From: Aliivibrio_A kagoshimensis
Lineage (GTDB): Bacteria; Pseudomonadota; Gammaproteobacteria; Enterobacterales; Vibrionaceae
Length of the DNA stretch: 64,000 nt
Assembly: GCF_050337105.1 (NCBI RefSeq)
Contig: NZ_JAKJSQ010000012.1
Span: 1 to 64,000, forward strand
Reading direction: 5' to 3'
The translations under genes and the position numbers were made by a program. How positions within the stretch are numbered: position 1 is the stretch's first letter; each line of letters begins with the position of its first letter. The notes below the pieces were generated by a model, which saw only the letters and a list, made by a program, of their open reading frames with translations, made no database searches and was not told the origin of the DNA. Below, piece by piece: positions 52,669 to 61,451 of this stretch.

Positions 52669-54384
52669 ATGCGTACCAGTAACTATCTTCTTGCTACTCT
52701 CAAAGAGACTCCAAACGATGCAGAAGTTATCAGCCATCAGCTGATGCTACGTGCAGGTATGATCCGTAAGCTAGCGTCAGGTCTATACACTTGGCTACCT
52801 ACTGGTCTACGTGTACTACGTAAAGTGGAAAGTATCGTTCGTCAAGAGATCAATAATGGCGGTGCCGTAGAGACGTTGATGCCCGTTGTTCAGCCTTTTG
52901 AATTGTGGGAAGAGACAGGACGCTCTGAAAAGATGGGCCCTGAACTGCTTCGTTTATCTGATCGCCACGCTCGTCCGTTTGTCCTTAGTCCAACAGCAGA
53001 AGAGGTCGTGACTAGCCTAGTTCGCAATGAAGTGAGCTCTTACAAACAGCTGCCACTGAATCTGTACCAGATCCAAACGAAATTCCGTGATGAAAGACGC
53101 CCTCGCTTTGGTGTGATGCGTGCTCGTGAATTCCTAATGATGGATGCTTACAGCTTTGACATCGACAAAGAGGGGCTAGAGAAGTCTTACGAAGCGATGC
53201 ACCAAGCTTACTGCCGCGCATTCGACCGCATGGGATTGGATTACCGTCCAGTGCTTGCTGACACCGGAGCGATTGGTGGTAGCGGTTCTCACGAATTCCA
53301 CGTATTGGCAGAGAGCGGCGAAGACCTCATTGCTTTCTCTTCAGAGTCTGATTACGCTGCCAATATCGAAAAAGCAGAAGCGTTAGCACCTGCTGATTCA
53401 GCTGACGCGCCAACGCAAGAGATGACGCTTGTAGATACGCCAAACGCAAAAACCATCGCTGAGCTTGTAGAACAGCACGGCCTGGCTATTGATAAAACAG
53501 TGAAAACACTGTTCGTTAAAGCCTCTGACGAAGTCGATGCAGATCTTATCGCACTGATCATCCGTGGTGATCACGAATTAAACGAAATTAAAGCTGAGAA
53601 CCTAGCACAAGTTGCTTCGCCATTAGAATTTGCAGATGAAGCAGAGATTCGTGCACTCGTCGGTGCAGGCCCTGGTTCTCTTGGCCCTGTAGGTCTTGAC
53701 CTTCCATTCATCGTTGACCGTACTGTCGCTGTCATGAGTGATTTTGGTGCTGGTGCTAACGTTGATGACAAACACTACTTCGGTATCAACTGGGGTCGTG
53801 ATGTTGAATTGGGTCAAGTGGAAGATCTACGTAACGTAATTGAAGGTGACCTAAGCCCATGTGGCCAAGGAACATTGCTTCTTAAACGCGGTATCGAAGT
53901 GGGTCATATCTTCCAGCTTGGTACTAACTACTCAGAGAAAATGAACTGTAACGTTCTTGGTCCTAACGGTAAGAGTGCTATCTTAGAGATGGGTTGTTAC
54001 GGTATCGGTGTATCACGTGTTGTGGCATCGGCCATCGAGCAAAACCACGATAAGTTTGGCATCATCTGGCCTGAAGCGATTGCCCCTTTCCAAGTGGCTA
54101 TCGTACCAATGAACATGCACAAATCTGAGCGAGTTAAAGAAGCGGCGGAGAAGCTGTATGCAGACCTGACTGCTGCTGGGATTGAGGTTCTATTTGATGA
54201 TCGTAAAGAGCGTCCAGGTGTGATGTTTAAAGATATCGAACTTGTGGGTATTCCTCACACGGTTGTTATCGGTGATCGCAGCATGGATGAAGGCAACTTC
54301 GAGTACAAGAATCGTCGCAACGGTGATAAAGTTGCCGTTGAGATGGCCAACATTGTTGAGCACATCAAAGCACAAATAAGTTAA
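52669..54384 (+). CDS. proS: Prolyl-tRNA synthetase (bacterial type)
   Basis: Class II synthetase, 571 residues. Motif 1 region (GLYTWLPTGLRVLRKVESIV), motif 2 (FRDERRPRFGVMRAREFLMMDAYSF, quoted as a region) and motif 3 (GCYGIGVSRVV, about 441) are present. The INS editing domain (about 225-390) that clears Ala-tRNAPro lies between motifs 2 and 3, as in the bacterial type. The anticodon-binding domain follows. It is monocistronic with a strong terminator. Confidence 0.98.
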   Translation: MRTSNYLLATLKETPNDAEVISHQLMLRAGMIRKLASGLYTWLPTGLRVLRKVESIVRQEINNGGAVETLMPVVQPFELWEETGRSEKMGPELLRLSDRHARPFVLSPTAEEVVTSLVRNEVSSYKQLPLNLYQIQTKFRDERRPRFGVMRAREFLMMDAYSFDIDKEGLEKSYEAMHQAYCRAFDRMGLDYRPVLADTGAIGGSGSHEFHVLAESGEDLIAFSSESDYAANIEKAEALAPADSADAPTQEMTLVDTPNAKTIAELVEQHGLAIDKTVKTLFVKASDEVDADLIALIIRGDHELNEIKAENLAQVASPLEFADEAEIRALVGAGPGSLGPVGLDLPFIVDRTVAVMSDFGAGANVDDKHYFGINWGRDVELGQVEDLRNVIEGDLSPCGQGTLLLKRGIEVGHIFQLGTNYSEKMNCNVLGPNGKSAILEMGCYGIGVSRVVASAIEQNHDKFGIIWPEAIAPFQVAIVPMNMHKSERVKEAAEKLYADLTAAGIEVLFDDRKERPGVMFKDIELVGIPHTVVIGDRSMDEGNFEYKNRRNGDKVAVEMANIVEHIKAQIS

Positions 54385-54415
54385 TCGGCTAACCTTAGTC
54401 AGGTTAAATCTAGAT

Positions 54416-54445
54416 AGGCAGTGTTTCGACACTGCCTTTTTTTTA
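54416..54445 (+). terminator. Intrinsic terminator after proS
   Basis: AGGCAGTGT (54416-54424) pairs perfectly with ACACTGCCT (54429-54437) around a TTCG tetraloop, followed by T residues. Confidence 0.93.
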
Positions 54446-54461
54446 CAAGGAAGAGGATGAA

Positions 54462-55223
54462 ATGGATATTTCGCTGACTCAAACTGCCCTGCTACTGATC
54501 ACCGGTTTTCTAGCCGGGATCATCAATACCATTGCGGGTGGCGGCTCCAATTTAACGCTTCCTGCCTTGATGGTCATGGGAATGCCAGCAGACGTCGCCA
54601 ATGCAACCAATCGAGTGGGCGTTTTTATGCAGTCTATTGTTGCTGTTTTAGGCTTTAAAAAGCACGGAAAGCTCGACAGTGATGACAAGGTTCCCATCTT
54701 GATTCCCAGCATTATCGGTGGATTAGTTGGCGCAGCGGGAGCGGCTTATGCTCCGAGTGATTGGATTAAACCCCTTCTGCTTGGCACCATGTTGCTGATG
54801 GCACTGATCATACTAGTAAAGCCTACGATGATATCTCCAGCACTGGGCACGCCAATCAACAAAGTCTCTGAAACACCCAGTTCATGGTGGTGGTTGTTCA
54901 TCGCCGGCGTGTATGGTGGTTTCGTACAGGCGGGAGTGGGATTTGTTCTGCTTGCGGCATTAGCGGGATCACTGCGTTATGATCTGGTCAGAGCCAATGC
55001 GTTAAAAATGCTGTGTACCTTAGTGTTTACCTTTGTCGCGCTGATTCTGTTTGTCATCGAAGACCTGATTTTATGGCTACCGGGTCTAATCCTCGCCTTT
55101 GGCACCATGTTTGGTGCGCACATCGCCGTGAAAATGGCCATTAAAGCCAAGCCCAACACCTTAAAGTGGGCGCTGTTTATTATGACCTTGTTTGGATCCG
55201 CTGCTGCAATGATAAAATCGTAA
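54462..55223 (+). CDS. TSUP family (TauE/SafE) membrane protein
   Basis: Inner-membrane anion transporter family protein, 253 residues with about eight helices in two repeats. The repeat signatures are AGIINTIAGGGSNLTLPALM (about 19-38) and GGFVQAGVGFVLLAAL (about 150-165). Family members export sulfite, sulfoacetate or related sulfur compounds, but the substrate here is unknown. It begins 17 bases after the proS terminator and converges with an HTH gene. Confidence 0.92.
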   Translation: MDISLTQTALLLITGFLAGIINTIAGGGSNLTLPALMVMGMPADVANATNRVGVFMQSIVAVLGFKKHGKLDSDDKVPILIPSIIGGLVGAAGAAYAPSDWIKPLLLGTMLLMALIILVKPTMISPALGTPINKVSETPSSWWWLFIAGVYGGFVQAGVGFVLLAALAGSLRYDLVRANALKMLCTLVFTFVALILFVIEDLILWLPGLILAFGTMFGAHIAVKMAIKAKPNTLKWALFIMTLFGSAAAMIKS

Positions 55224-55235
55224 AGCAGACACTCA

Positions 55236-55586
55236 CTACATCACGTTATGGATGTACTCCACCACCACTTGATTGCCTTCAACGTAGACTTTTTGTATTT
55301 TTCCATCTACAGACATACGATTACTCAAGCGTACCGATTTCCCGTCGGCGTATGACGAGCGCTTTAATGAGGGAAGAACAGACTCGGGATTTACATGAAG
55401 AAGCCTACAAAAATCAGATATATAAGACATATTTAACGGCGCACCACCACGCAGTAACTCTGAAAAAGAGACTTGAGTAAGACCTAGCTTCTTCGCCATC
55501 TCCATTTGGGTAATTCTCATCTTGGCCTTTTGTGGCATCCACACATTGTAAAGTGCTTCTCTATCCTGTTCAGTAAATTGCATCAT
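55236..55586 (-). CDS. Small HTH (XRE-like) regulator
   Basis: A 116-residue protein with an N-terminal helix-turn-helix: MRITQMEMAKKLGLTQVSFS, then ELLRGGAPLNMSYISDFCRLLHVNP (about 23-67), typical of XRE folds with the turn at KKLGLT. The C-terminal 45 residues (KSVRLSNRMSVDGKIQKVYV and so on) are beta-rich and not recognised. Start ATG 55586 has AGAGGGA upstream; ATG 55583 is equally possible. It is convergent with the TSUP gene with a 12-bp gap. Its targets are unknown. Confidence 0.8.
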   Translation of the reverse strand: MMQFTEQDREALYNVWMPQKAKMRITQMEMAKKLGLTQVSFSELLRGGAPLNMSYISDFCRLLHVNPESVLPSLKRSSYADGKSVRLSNRMSVDGKIQKVYVEGNQVVVEYIHNVM

Positions 55587-55773
55587 TTTATCCCTCTGTC
55601 ATTAGTGCGTGCTAATTGTTGCCAACATTGCCAACACGAGTGTCAGAGTTAAGTGAATTCATCCCCACAATGAGTGAAAGTTAGAGGTAGAAGCCCCTTT
55701 GATTCTAAACAGAACAACTTTATACTCTTCAAGGTATAGTGATGAACACTGTTTTTATTAGGAACCCTTTATA

Positions 55774-55977
55774 ATGAAAGTCTATGACTGTTGCGACATG
55801 ATCCGTGAGCTTTACTCTCAAATTGGCAGTGGCGATCAAGGGTATGTCCCTCAAGCAATTACCTGTGTCGTCAAAACACTGAATGATATTGCCTCTAATG
55901 AGAATGTGGCTAAAGAGGTACGAGAGCAAGCGGCTTTTGCTGCGGCCAATCTGTTGATTTCTGACCATCAAGATTGA
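55774..55977 (+). CDS. yaeP: YaeP family protein
   Basis: A 67-residue uncharacterised protein matching E. coli YaeP: YDCCDMIRELYSQIGSGDQG, YVPQAITCVVKTLNDIA and EQAAFAAANLLISDH. The role is unknown. It is followed nine bases later by a DUF4250 gene, probably in one transcript; in E. coli yaeP is paired with rof instead. Confidence 0.92.
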   Translation: MKVYDCCDMIRELYSQIGSGDQGYVPQAITCVVKTLNDIASNENVAKEVREQAAFAAANLLISDHQD

Positions 55978-55986
55978 GGTTTCACG

Positions 55987-56175
55987 ATGGATTTATCTAA
56001 TTTTGCCTCGATGGATGTTCATATGTTGATGAGCATTGTAAATATGAAACTGCGCGATGAGCACGGAGATATTGATAACTTAGTGCGCGCTTTTGATATT
56101 GATAAAGCCGCACTAATAGAAAAGCTTGCTACTGGTGATTACCACTACAACGAGCAGAACAACCAGTTTCGATAA
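55987..56175 (+). CDS. DUF4250 domain protein
   Basis: A 62-residue protein, all DUF4250: FASMDVHMLMSIVNMKLRDE (6-25) and the C-terminal GDYHYNEQNNQFR. No function is known. A helix-turn-helix-like stretch (IDNLVRAFDIDKAALIEKL, about 29-47) suggests nucleic-acid binding, which is only an inference. It follows yaeP closely and ends at a hairpin shared with the convergent phosphatase gene. Confidence 0.85.
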   Translation: MDLSNFASMDVHMLMSIVNMKLRDEHGDIDNLVRAFDIDKAALIEKLATGDYHYNEQNNQFR

Positions 56176-56182
56176 CCCCAAA

Positions 56183-56208
56183 TACTGCCGTGATACCTTA
56201 CGGCAGTA
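56183..56208. terminator. Hairpin between the DUF4250 gene and the PhoD-like gene
   Basis: TACTGCCGT (56183-56191) pairs with ACGGCAGTA (56200-56208) around an 8-nt loop. It includes the stop codon of the PhoD-like gene. T-runs are short, so termination strength is uncertain. Confidence 0.55.
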
Positions 56209-58033
56209 ACTCTTCATCATTTGATAAAAACTCACTGTTCGAGCCGTCATTGTGCAGATCGCAAATATGCACCGGTCTTCCCGTCGAATCTAACTCCACA
56301 TAACCTAAGCCGCACCGTTCCATTAGACGCTGATTGCCTTGACCTGCAACATGACGCCCTTTTATCTTCATCGAGCGACGCTGAGTAAAGAGGTTTAATG
56401 GTGAGTAAGATCCATATAACCACCGATTAAGCGTATCTAGCAGACCAATCCAAGGTTGAGGGAATTGATTCTTGATGCCACTTGAGGTGATTTGCCAAAT
56501 CTCTGGTGAGAAGTGACGAAACCTCAGTTCAATATCATACACAAATGAGTAGTGCACATCGCCCGATAAGATAACAAAATTCTGCGGCGTTTTAGGGTGT
56601 TTAAAGATATTAAGCATGGTACTGGCTGACCCTTTGTGCGCCATCCAGTTTTCAGCATCCACCGCTAAAGGGTGGCCGAATGTCGTCATGGCTCGCTGCA
56701 TAGTCTCTATCACCTTCACTCCAAAAATCGGAGCTGGTGAGACCAAAATGATCGCTTGTTGGCCAATCAGTTCTTGCTGCAACTCACACATCGCCTCCCA
56801 ATCCATCAGCCCTGAAGGGGATTTAAGATTACGTTCTGAACGCCAACGCCGGGTCCGACTATCTAATACCACCAGCTTAGGGTGACTCTCGACACAGTAC
56901 TGCCACTTTGAAAAATCAAAAAGATGCTCGATGAAGCTCAGTTGACTCTGGTGATCTCTCTCTTGCTGGTAGCGGTCTGCCTCCTGCCAAAAATCACCGG
57001 TAAACTGTACTGGGTCATTACCCCACCCTTGGCACAGCCAGTAACTCATCAATGCATTGCCAATGATCTGTTTTGACAGAGGGTGTTGATAAGCCTCCTG
57101 TTCCCAGTGAGCGGTTAAGTTCCAATCGTCGGTCACATCATGGTCATCAAAAATCATATACGTTGGAGTATGCGCTAACAGACGACGAACCTTGCTCAAC
57201 CCTAGTTGAAACTTCTCAATGGCGACCAATTCTCGTTGATACTCCGCTTTATGTTCATCAGCAACAGCAAAGCCTTGCAACTCAACCTCTTGCCATAACG
57301 TTGGCGACCACACTAATAGATACATCGCCATGAACTCAGCAAAAGTTATCAGGTGATTGTGACTGCTGGTCGACGTAAAGATCCCTTTGGGTAAGAGGCT
57401 CTCTCGCTGATAATAGTGTTCGCTTAACTGATAGAGTTGATCGCTGTTAGTAAACTGCTCTCCAGCCAACTCCTCACTATTTAAGCCCAGTAACTCAATC
57501 ACTTGGTGGATGGCAAATAACATCGGGCCAGCCACATGATCCGCGTAGATCTGATCGCCACTCATCATCAACAAAGCAGGTCTTTTGGTTACACAATCCA
57601 ATGTGCTAGCGGTAAGATCATCGCCAGCCAACAAGCTATCATGCCCCTCATAGTGTGGGTTTCGACATGAGCCATGCAGTAAATTATTGATGGTAGGTTG
57701 AATAATAAAAGAGGGACGAGAGCAGCCATCATACGTTATACCTTCTACCATCTCAGATAAGGTTTTTTCTTTCCCATCGCTCTGGATAATTAGGTCATAT
57801 TCAATATAGGTTTCAATCGGTAGGTTGACTTGTACATCCAGAAGATGCACCACCGCGTGCGCGCCCACTCGGTAGCAGGTAACCGATTCTGACAGTGGGA
57901 TCTGTGCAATCGCGTTGTTGTCAATGTAACACGTTAAGTGCCCTTCACACTCAAAAGGGCTCACCCACCACAACACCAATTGTTGCTCGGTTAAACGTCG
58001 TAAAATTGGCCCAGCAATAATCTCAGACAACAC
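56198..58033 (-). CDS. PhoD-like metallophosphatase (alkaline phosphatase D family)
   Basis: A 611-residue protein of the PhoD-like phosphatase superfamily. Metal-site motifs are seen: MMSGDQIYADHVAG (about 155), FDDHDVTDDWN (about 297, the Asp-Asp-His-Asp block) and LSGDVHYSF (about 490). No signal peptide or Tat motif is visible at the N-terminus, so a cytoplasmic location is likely, unlike secreted PhoD of Bacillus. The N-terminal 130 residues are beta-rich and family-typical. The substrate (phosphodiester or monoester) is unknown. It is monocistronic. Confidence 0.88.
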   Translation of the reverse strand: MLSEIIAGPILRRLTEQQLVLWWVSPFECEGHLTCYIDNNAIAQIPLSESVTCYRVGAHAVVHLLDVQVNLPIETYIEYDLIIQSDGKEKTLSEMVEGITYDGCSRPSFIIQPTINNLLHGSCRNPHYEGHDSLLAGDDLTASTLDCVTKRPALLMMSGDQIYADHVAGPMLFAIHQVIELLGLNSEELAGEQFTNSDQLYQLSEHYYQRESLLPKGIFTSTSSHNHLITFAEFMAMYLLVWSPTLWQEVELQGFAVADEHKAEYQRELVAIEKFQLGLSKVRRLLAHTPTYMIFDDHDVTDDWNLTAHWEQEAYQHPLSKQIIGNALMSYWLCQGWGNDPVQFTGDFWQEADRYQQERDHQSQLSFIEHLFDFSKWQYCVESHPKLVVLDSRTRRWRSERNLKSPSGLMDWEAMCELQQELIGQQAIILVSPAPIFGVKVIETMQRAMTTFGHPLAVDAENWMAHKGSASTMLNIFKHPKTPQNFVILSGDVHYSFVYDIELRFRHFSPEIWQITSSGIKNQFPQPWIGLLDTLNRWLYGSYSPLNLFTQRRSMKIKGRHVAGQGNQRLMERCGLGYVELDSTGRPVHICDLHNDGSNSEFLSNDEELLP

Positions 58034-58129
58034 AAAATACCTATACAGAAGTCACTACAAGTTAAGGGGGAATATTATCACTGAAAGGGAAGGTTGCAGA
58101 GTGGGCAATACGAGGTTATTAAGTAAAAA

Positions 58130-58171
58130 AGGGTAAAGAGTACACCTTAATAGGGGGTCATTAAGGTGTAC
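58130..58171 (-). terminator. Hairpin terminator after the sodium symporter gene
   Basis: GTACACCTTAAT (58140-58151) pairs perfectly with ATTAAGGTGTAC (58160-58171). On the minus strand a T-rich stretch follows (complement of 58123-58139). Confidence 0.75.
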
Positions 58172-58189
58172 CTTGCACTGGAAAGCGGA

Positions 58190-59539
58190 TTAAAAGAAAG
58201 AGACCCAGATAACTGAAGCGACCAAAATAGGGCACACTACTTTCACATACAGTGGCCAAATTTTACCAAAAAGGCTGTATTGAAAATCAGGATTACCCTC
58301 TGCTAGTTCTTTCATTTTTGAATTACGATTCCACACCCAACCTGCGAATAAGCAGAACAGCAAAGCGGAGAAAGGTTGCAAATATTGAGTGGCTATCGTG
58401 GCGACTAATCCAAACATCTGACCAAAATTGAAACAGATGATAATACTGAACAGCGCTATCACACCACCCAACACCCAACTGGTTGTACTGCGCTTAGTAT
58501 TAAAGCGCTCCCCTACCAAGGCAACCGGACATTCAAGCATAGAGATTGAAGAGGTTAACGCGGCAATAGTTAGTAGCACAAAAAAGACGATAGCAAACAG
58601 CTGTCCAAGTAAGCCTAAGCTCTCAAACATCAGTGGTAACACCGTAAAAACTAAAGTATCAGAGCTCAACAATGAGCCATCTTGGGCGTAGATTTCAACC
58701 CCTTTTTGCATCGCAACAAACATAGCCGGCATGACCACTAGCCCTGCAATGAAAGCAACAGCGGTATCAACCAGAGTCACGCTCATCGCCATCTTAGGTA
58801 GGTTCTCTTTTTTACTCAGATAAGACCCATACACCAGCATGGAACAACCACCAATGGTCAAAGAGAAAAAGCCTTGCCCCATCGCCGCTAGCAGCAGTTT
58901 ACGGTCAAATATCTTACTAAAATCAGGAATGAGGTAGTGCTTTAATCCTTCAACAGCCCCATTTTGCGTCATTATATAAACAAACAACAGAGCAAACAGA
59001 ACGAAGAGAGCAGGCATCAGTCGCGTTGACCACTTTTCGATGCCATCTTTTACACCACCTTGAACAATTAAAATCGTCAGAACATAGAAGGTGATGGTAC
59101 CGAAAATGTTACGTTCTAAACTGAACCCTTTGAACCACTGAGCAAGTTCAACCATGCCAGCAACATCAGCGATCGCACCAAGGGCAAAACAGATGATCCA
59201 GCCACCAACAATACTGTAAAAAGCCAGTACCATACTTGGCACACTCAAGCCTAACCAGCCAATGCTAGCACCTAATGCTTTGCCTTTAGGGTTATCGGTA
59301 AGCGATCTCATACTGTCAACGGGATTCGCTTGCCCATGGCGACCAATGGCTAACTCAGCGACCAACATAGGGAATGCGACGATAAGAATAAAGAAGAGAT
59401 AGACCAGTAAGAATGCGCCACCGCCATTACTTGCCGCTTGAGTTGGAAAGCCCCAAATATTACCTAAACCAACGGCGGCACCGGCAGCAGCCAAAATAAA
59501 ACCTAAACGTGAACCAAAATTCTCTCTTCTATTATCCAT
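58190..59539 (-). CDS. Sodium-dependent transporter of the NSS/SNF family
   Basis: Inner-membrane Na+-coupled amino-acid or amine symporter of the LeuT fold, 449 residues with 11 to 12 helices. The N-terminal signature RLGFILAAAGAAVGLGNIWG with FPTQAASNGGGAFLLVYLFF (about 11-50) forms the unwound helix 1 and sodium site. GVEIYAQDG and the SSISMLECPVAL stretch of helix 8 follow. Bacterial relatives (MhsT, TnaT) take up tryptophan, tyrosine or hydrophobic amino acids; the substrate here is not determinable. It is monocistronic. Confidence 0.94.
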   Translation of the reverse strand: MDNRRENFGSRLGFILAAAGAAVGLGNIWGFPTQAASNGGGAFLLVYLFFILIVAFPMLVAELAIGRHGQANPVDSMRSLTDNPKGKALGASIGWLGLSVPSMVLAFYSIVGGWIICFALGAIADVAGMVELAQWFKGFSLERNIFGTITFYVLTILIVQGGVKDGIEKWSTRLMPALFVLFALLFVYIMTQNGAVEGLKHYLIPDFSKIFDRKLLLAAMGQGFFSLTIGGCSMLVYGSYLSKKENLPKMAMSVTLVDTAVAFIAGLVVMPAMFVAMQKGVEIYAQDGSLLSSDTLVFTVLPLMFESLGLLGQLFAIVFFVLLTIAALTSSISMLECPVALVGERFNTKRSTTSWVLGGVIALFSIIICFNFGQMFGLVATIATQYLQPFSALLFCLFAGWVWNRNSKMKELAEGNPDFQYSLFGKIWPLYVKVVCPILVASVIWVSFF

Positions 59540-59691
59540 ACGACTTCTACTACACAGATTGCATTAATAAACTGATAACCGACACGGTGTATCAATGAAC
59601 TAGTACGATACTGCTTTGCGTCGCTATTGGCAATAATTATCCACTGCTTATTTTCTATTTATTGCGATATAAAACCAACGGTAAAAGAAAA

Positions 59692-59886
59692 CTAGATATT
59701 TTTACCTAGCGCCTCATCGATTTTCTTCTCTGTTTTATATTGGCTTAACGCGTACACCGACCAGATAGCAGCAGGTATCCAACCAATTAGCGTAATTTGC
59801 AAAATCAGGCAGAAAATTCCTGCAAACGGACGACCAATGGTAAAAAACTGCAACCAAGGCAGCAGTAAAGCTAATAGTAAACGCAT
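59692..59886 (-). CDS. YqaE/Pmp3 family membrane protein
   Basis: A 64-residue protein with two hydrophobic helices (about 3-13 with LLPWLQFFTIG, and about 22-46 with FCLILQITLIGWIPAAIWSVYAL), the Pmp3 fold. Family members affect membrane potential and salt tolerance. It lies 23 bases downstream of the GreA/GreB-like gene and may share its transcript. Confidence 0.85.
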   Translation of the reverse strand: MRLLLALLLPWLQFFTIGRPFAGIFCLILQITLIGWIPAAIWSVYALSQYKTEKKIDEALGKNI

Positions 59887-59909
59887 AATATCTCCATAAA
59901 TTCTCCGCC

Positions 59910-60392
59910 CTATTGCAGAGTAATAATCTCATAAGTTTTTTTATTATCGCCAATTAACACGTCAACTTCATCATCTAGTTTCAGTCCAATTAACGCTTTA
60001 CCTAAAGGTGATGAAGGCGTAATCACCACCACCTCCTGTTGACCGTATTGTACTTTCAACCCACCCGCCGCTGGACCAAGAAATAGCAGCTGTTCATCAT
60101 CGTTTTCATCAAACAGAGTGATCAACGCACTTAACGCAATGGGCGATGTATCTTCAAAATTCTGTAGTGTCATCTCTTTAAATTTGGCTAAATCTTCATC
60201 GCACTCTGCCACACGCATTGCCTGCCCGTGCGCCAAATAGGAAGCCTCTAAACCAAACGTTTCATATTTGCTTCGGGCGATGGTCTCTTTACTGGTTGCC
60301 GTTTCACTGGCTTGAATAACCGCATTCACCGCCACTAAACGCACTCGCTCTAACTCTTGTAAAATGTGCTCTAACAGAGTCTCTTTATTCAT
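59910..60392 (-). CDS. GreA/GreB C-terminal domain protein
   Basis: A 160-residue protein from ATG 60392. The N-terminal half is helical (MNKETLLEHILQELERVRLV and following, about 1-75) and could form the Gre-type coiled coil, but the acidic tip residues of true transcript-cleavage factors are not evident. The C-terminal half is a GreA/B FKBP-like domain: ALITLFDENDDEQLLFLGPA, then VVITPSSPLGKALIGLKLDD and EVDV (about 85-155). It may bind RNA polymerase through the secondary channel without stimulating cleavage (inference). It is distinct from the housekeeping greA and greB. Confidence 0.8.
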   Translation of the reverse strand: MNKETLLEHILQELERVRLVAVNAVIQASETATSKETIARSKYETFGLEASYLAHGQAMRVAECDEDLAKFKEMTLQNFEDTSPIALSALITLFDENDDEQLLFLGPAAGGLKVQYGQQEVVVITPSSPLGKALIGLKLDDEVDVLIGDNKKTYEIITLQ

Positions 60393-60410
60393 ATACCACA
60401 CTTTTCAGAC

Positions 60411-60463
60411 AAAAAAATACGCCTTAATTTCAAGCAGCATTATAGCTGATGTTATTAAGGCGT
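60411..60463 (-). terminator. Intrinsic terminator after the DUF3622 gene
   Basis: On the minus strand ACGCCTTAAT pairs with ATTAAGGCGT (60419-60463), with an inner CAGC/GCTG stem, followed by seven T residues (complement of 60411-60417). Confidence 0.8.
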
Positions 60464-60496
60464 CTTAACTGTTATTTAGATAAAATGCGTAGAAGA

Positions 60497-60814
60497 TTAC
60501 TCTTCGTCGTACATCTCATCATCTTCAGCGTCACGAGCAGCTTCATAAGCGGCTTTTTTCGCTGCAGCTTTCTCTGCTTTTTCAGCAGCAACTGCTTCAT
60601 TTGCTTTACGTGTTACTGCTTTACGCTGATTGCGTTCGTTCTGGTTTTGAGAGAATTGAACCAACTCTTTCTCAGCCCATACTAGCGCTTCAGCTTCAGT
60701 AGAGAAATCACCCTGACGCTTAGAAACCATCTTTCTTCTAGACGTTACGTTTCTAATAATTTCAGCAGTCCAAGTGTTATCTTTCTCTTTTAAGCGGTAA
60801 TCAAACTTTGCCAT
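60497..60814 (-). CDS. DUF3622 domain protein
   Basis: A 105-residue cytosolic protein. The N-terminal half (MAKFDYRLKEKDNTWTAEII, RNVTSRRKMVSKRQGDFS, TEAEALVWAEKEL) fits DUF3622, known mainly from Vibrio and relatives. The C-terminal half is an Ala/Lys/Glu-rich predicted helix (about 65-95) with an acidic end DDEMYDEE. No function is known. It is monocistronic, with a terminator behind it. Confidence 0.8.
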   Translation of the reverse strand: MAKFDYRLKEKDNTWTAEIIRNVTSRRKMVSKRQGDFSTEAEALVWAEKELVQFSQNQNERNQRKAVTRKANEAVAAEKAEKAAAKKAAYEAARDAEDDEMYDEE

Positions 60815-61067
60815 TTCTTTTTCCTAAATAGTCATTTCGGGTAATAGATACCTACCTATTTGGCCAAATTATTACAGCCATCCCGTACGGGCGGTATTAG
60901 AACACACGCTTTTCAATTCGCCTAACAAATATCCATAAATAAATGAGCTTTCCATTAGCGTAATGCAATAAAAATGCAAAGCACCCACCTCAGAGTAATC
61001 ACTCCCTCGCAATGCCAAAAATCATATTCACACCTACTCTTTCTCTCTCTGAATAAGGTGTTATTTA

Positions 61068-61081
61068 TTCCCATTCGGGAA
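61068..61081. promoter_or_regulatory. HigA operator 1 (candidate)
   Basis: TTCCC-ATTC-GGGAA, an inverted repeat with the same half-sites as the second palindrome 40 bases downstream. It lies just upstream of the -35 element. Confidence 0.6.
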
Positions 61082-61089
61082 AATTAAAT

Positions 61090-61122
61090 TTGACTATCAT
61101 ACAGGATTTCCCATAATGGGAA
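61090..61122 (+). promoter_or_regulatory. higBA promoter with overlapping HigA operator 2
   Basis: TTGACT (61090-61095), 16 bases, CATAAT (61112-61117) form a good promoter. The palindrome TTCCCAT-A-ATGGGAA (61108-61122) covers the -10, so binding of the antitoxin would block transcription. Confidence 0.75.
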
Positions 61123-61140
61123 TTAAGGTGCGCTTTCTTT

Positions 61141-61440
61141 ATGAGAATTATATCACGAGCCTCATTACGAGATTTCTGGCTACAGCCGCGCTATTTCGAT
61201 TCTGAACAACCATTAAAAGCATGGTATGACGAAGTTAAACGAGCTAACTGGGCGACGCCACAAGATATTAAATCTCTCTATCAAAATGCCAGTTTTATTG
61301 CCAACAATAGAGTCATTTTCAATATTCATGGCAATAAATACCGTTTAATTGTTGCTGTTAATTACGCTTTTTCTATCTGTTACATCCGCTTCATTGGCAC
61401 ACATAAACAGTATGACAACATCGATGCTGAAAATATTTAA
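61141..61440 (+). CDS. higB: HigB-type mRNA interferase toxin
   Basis: RelE-superfamily ribosome-dependent mRNA endonuclease, 99 residues. The HigB fold is clear: MRIISRASLRDFW, KRANWATPQDIKSLYQNASF, VIFNIHGNKYRLIVAVNYAF and CYIRFIGTHKQYD near the C-terminus, which holds the catalytic His and Tyr positions. Toxin-before-antitoxin order is normal for higBA. The gene lies 11 bases before higA and appears intact. Confidence 0.9.
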   Translation: MRIISRASLRDFWLQPRYFDSEQPLKAWYDEVKRANWATPQDIKSLYQNASFIANNRVIFNIHGNKYRLIVAVNYAFSICYIRFIGTHKQYDNIDAENI

Positions 61441-61451
61441 GAGTGGTATGT

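Larger units (their letters stand above)
60815..61140. other. Divergent intergenic region before higBA
   Basis: About 326 bases. The left 230 bases, upstream of the DUF3622 gene, hold nothing I recognise. The right part carries the higBA promoter and two operator palindromes (61068-61081 and 61108-61122). Confidence 0.5.
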
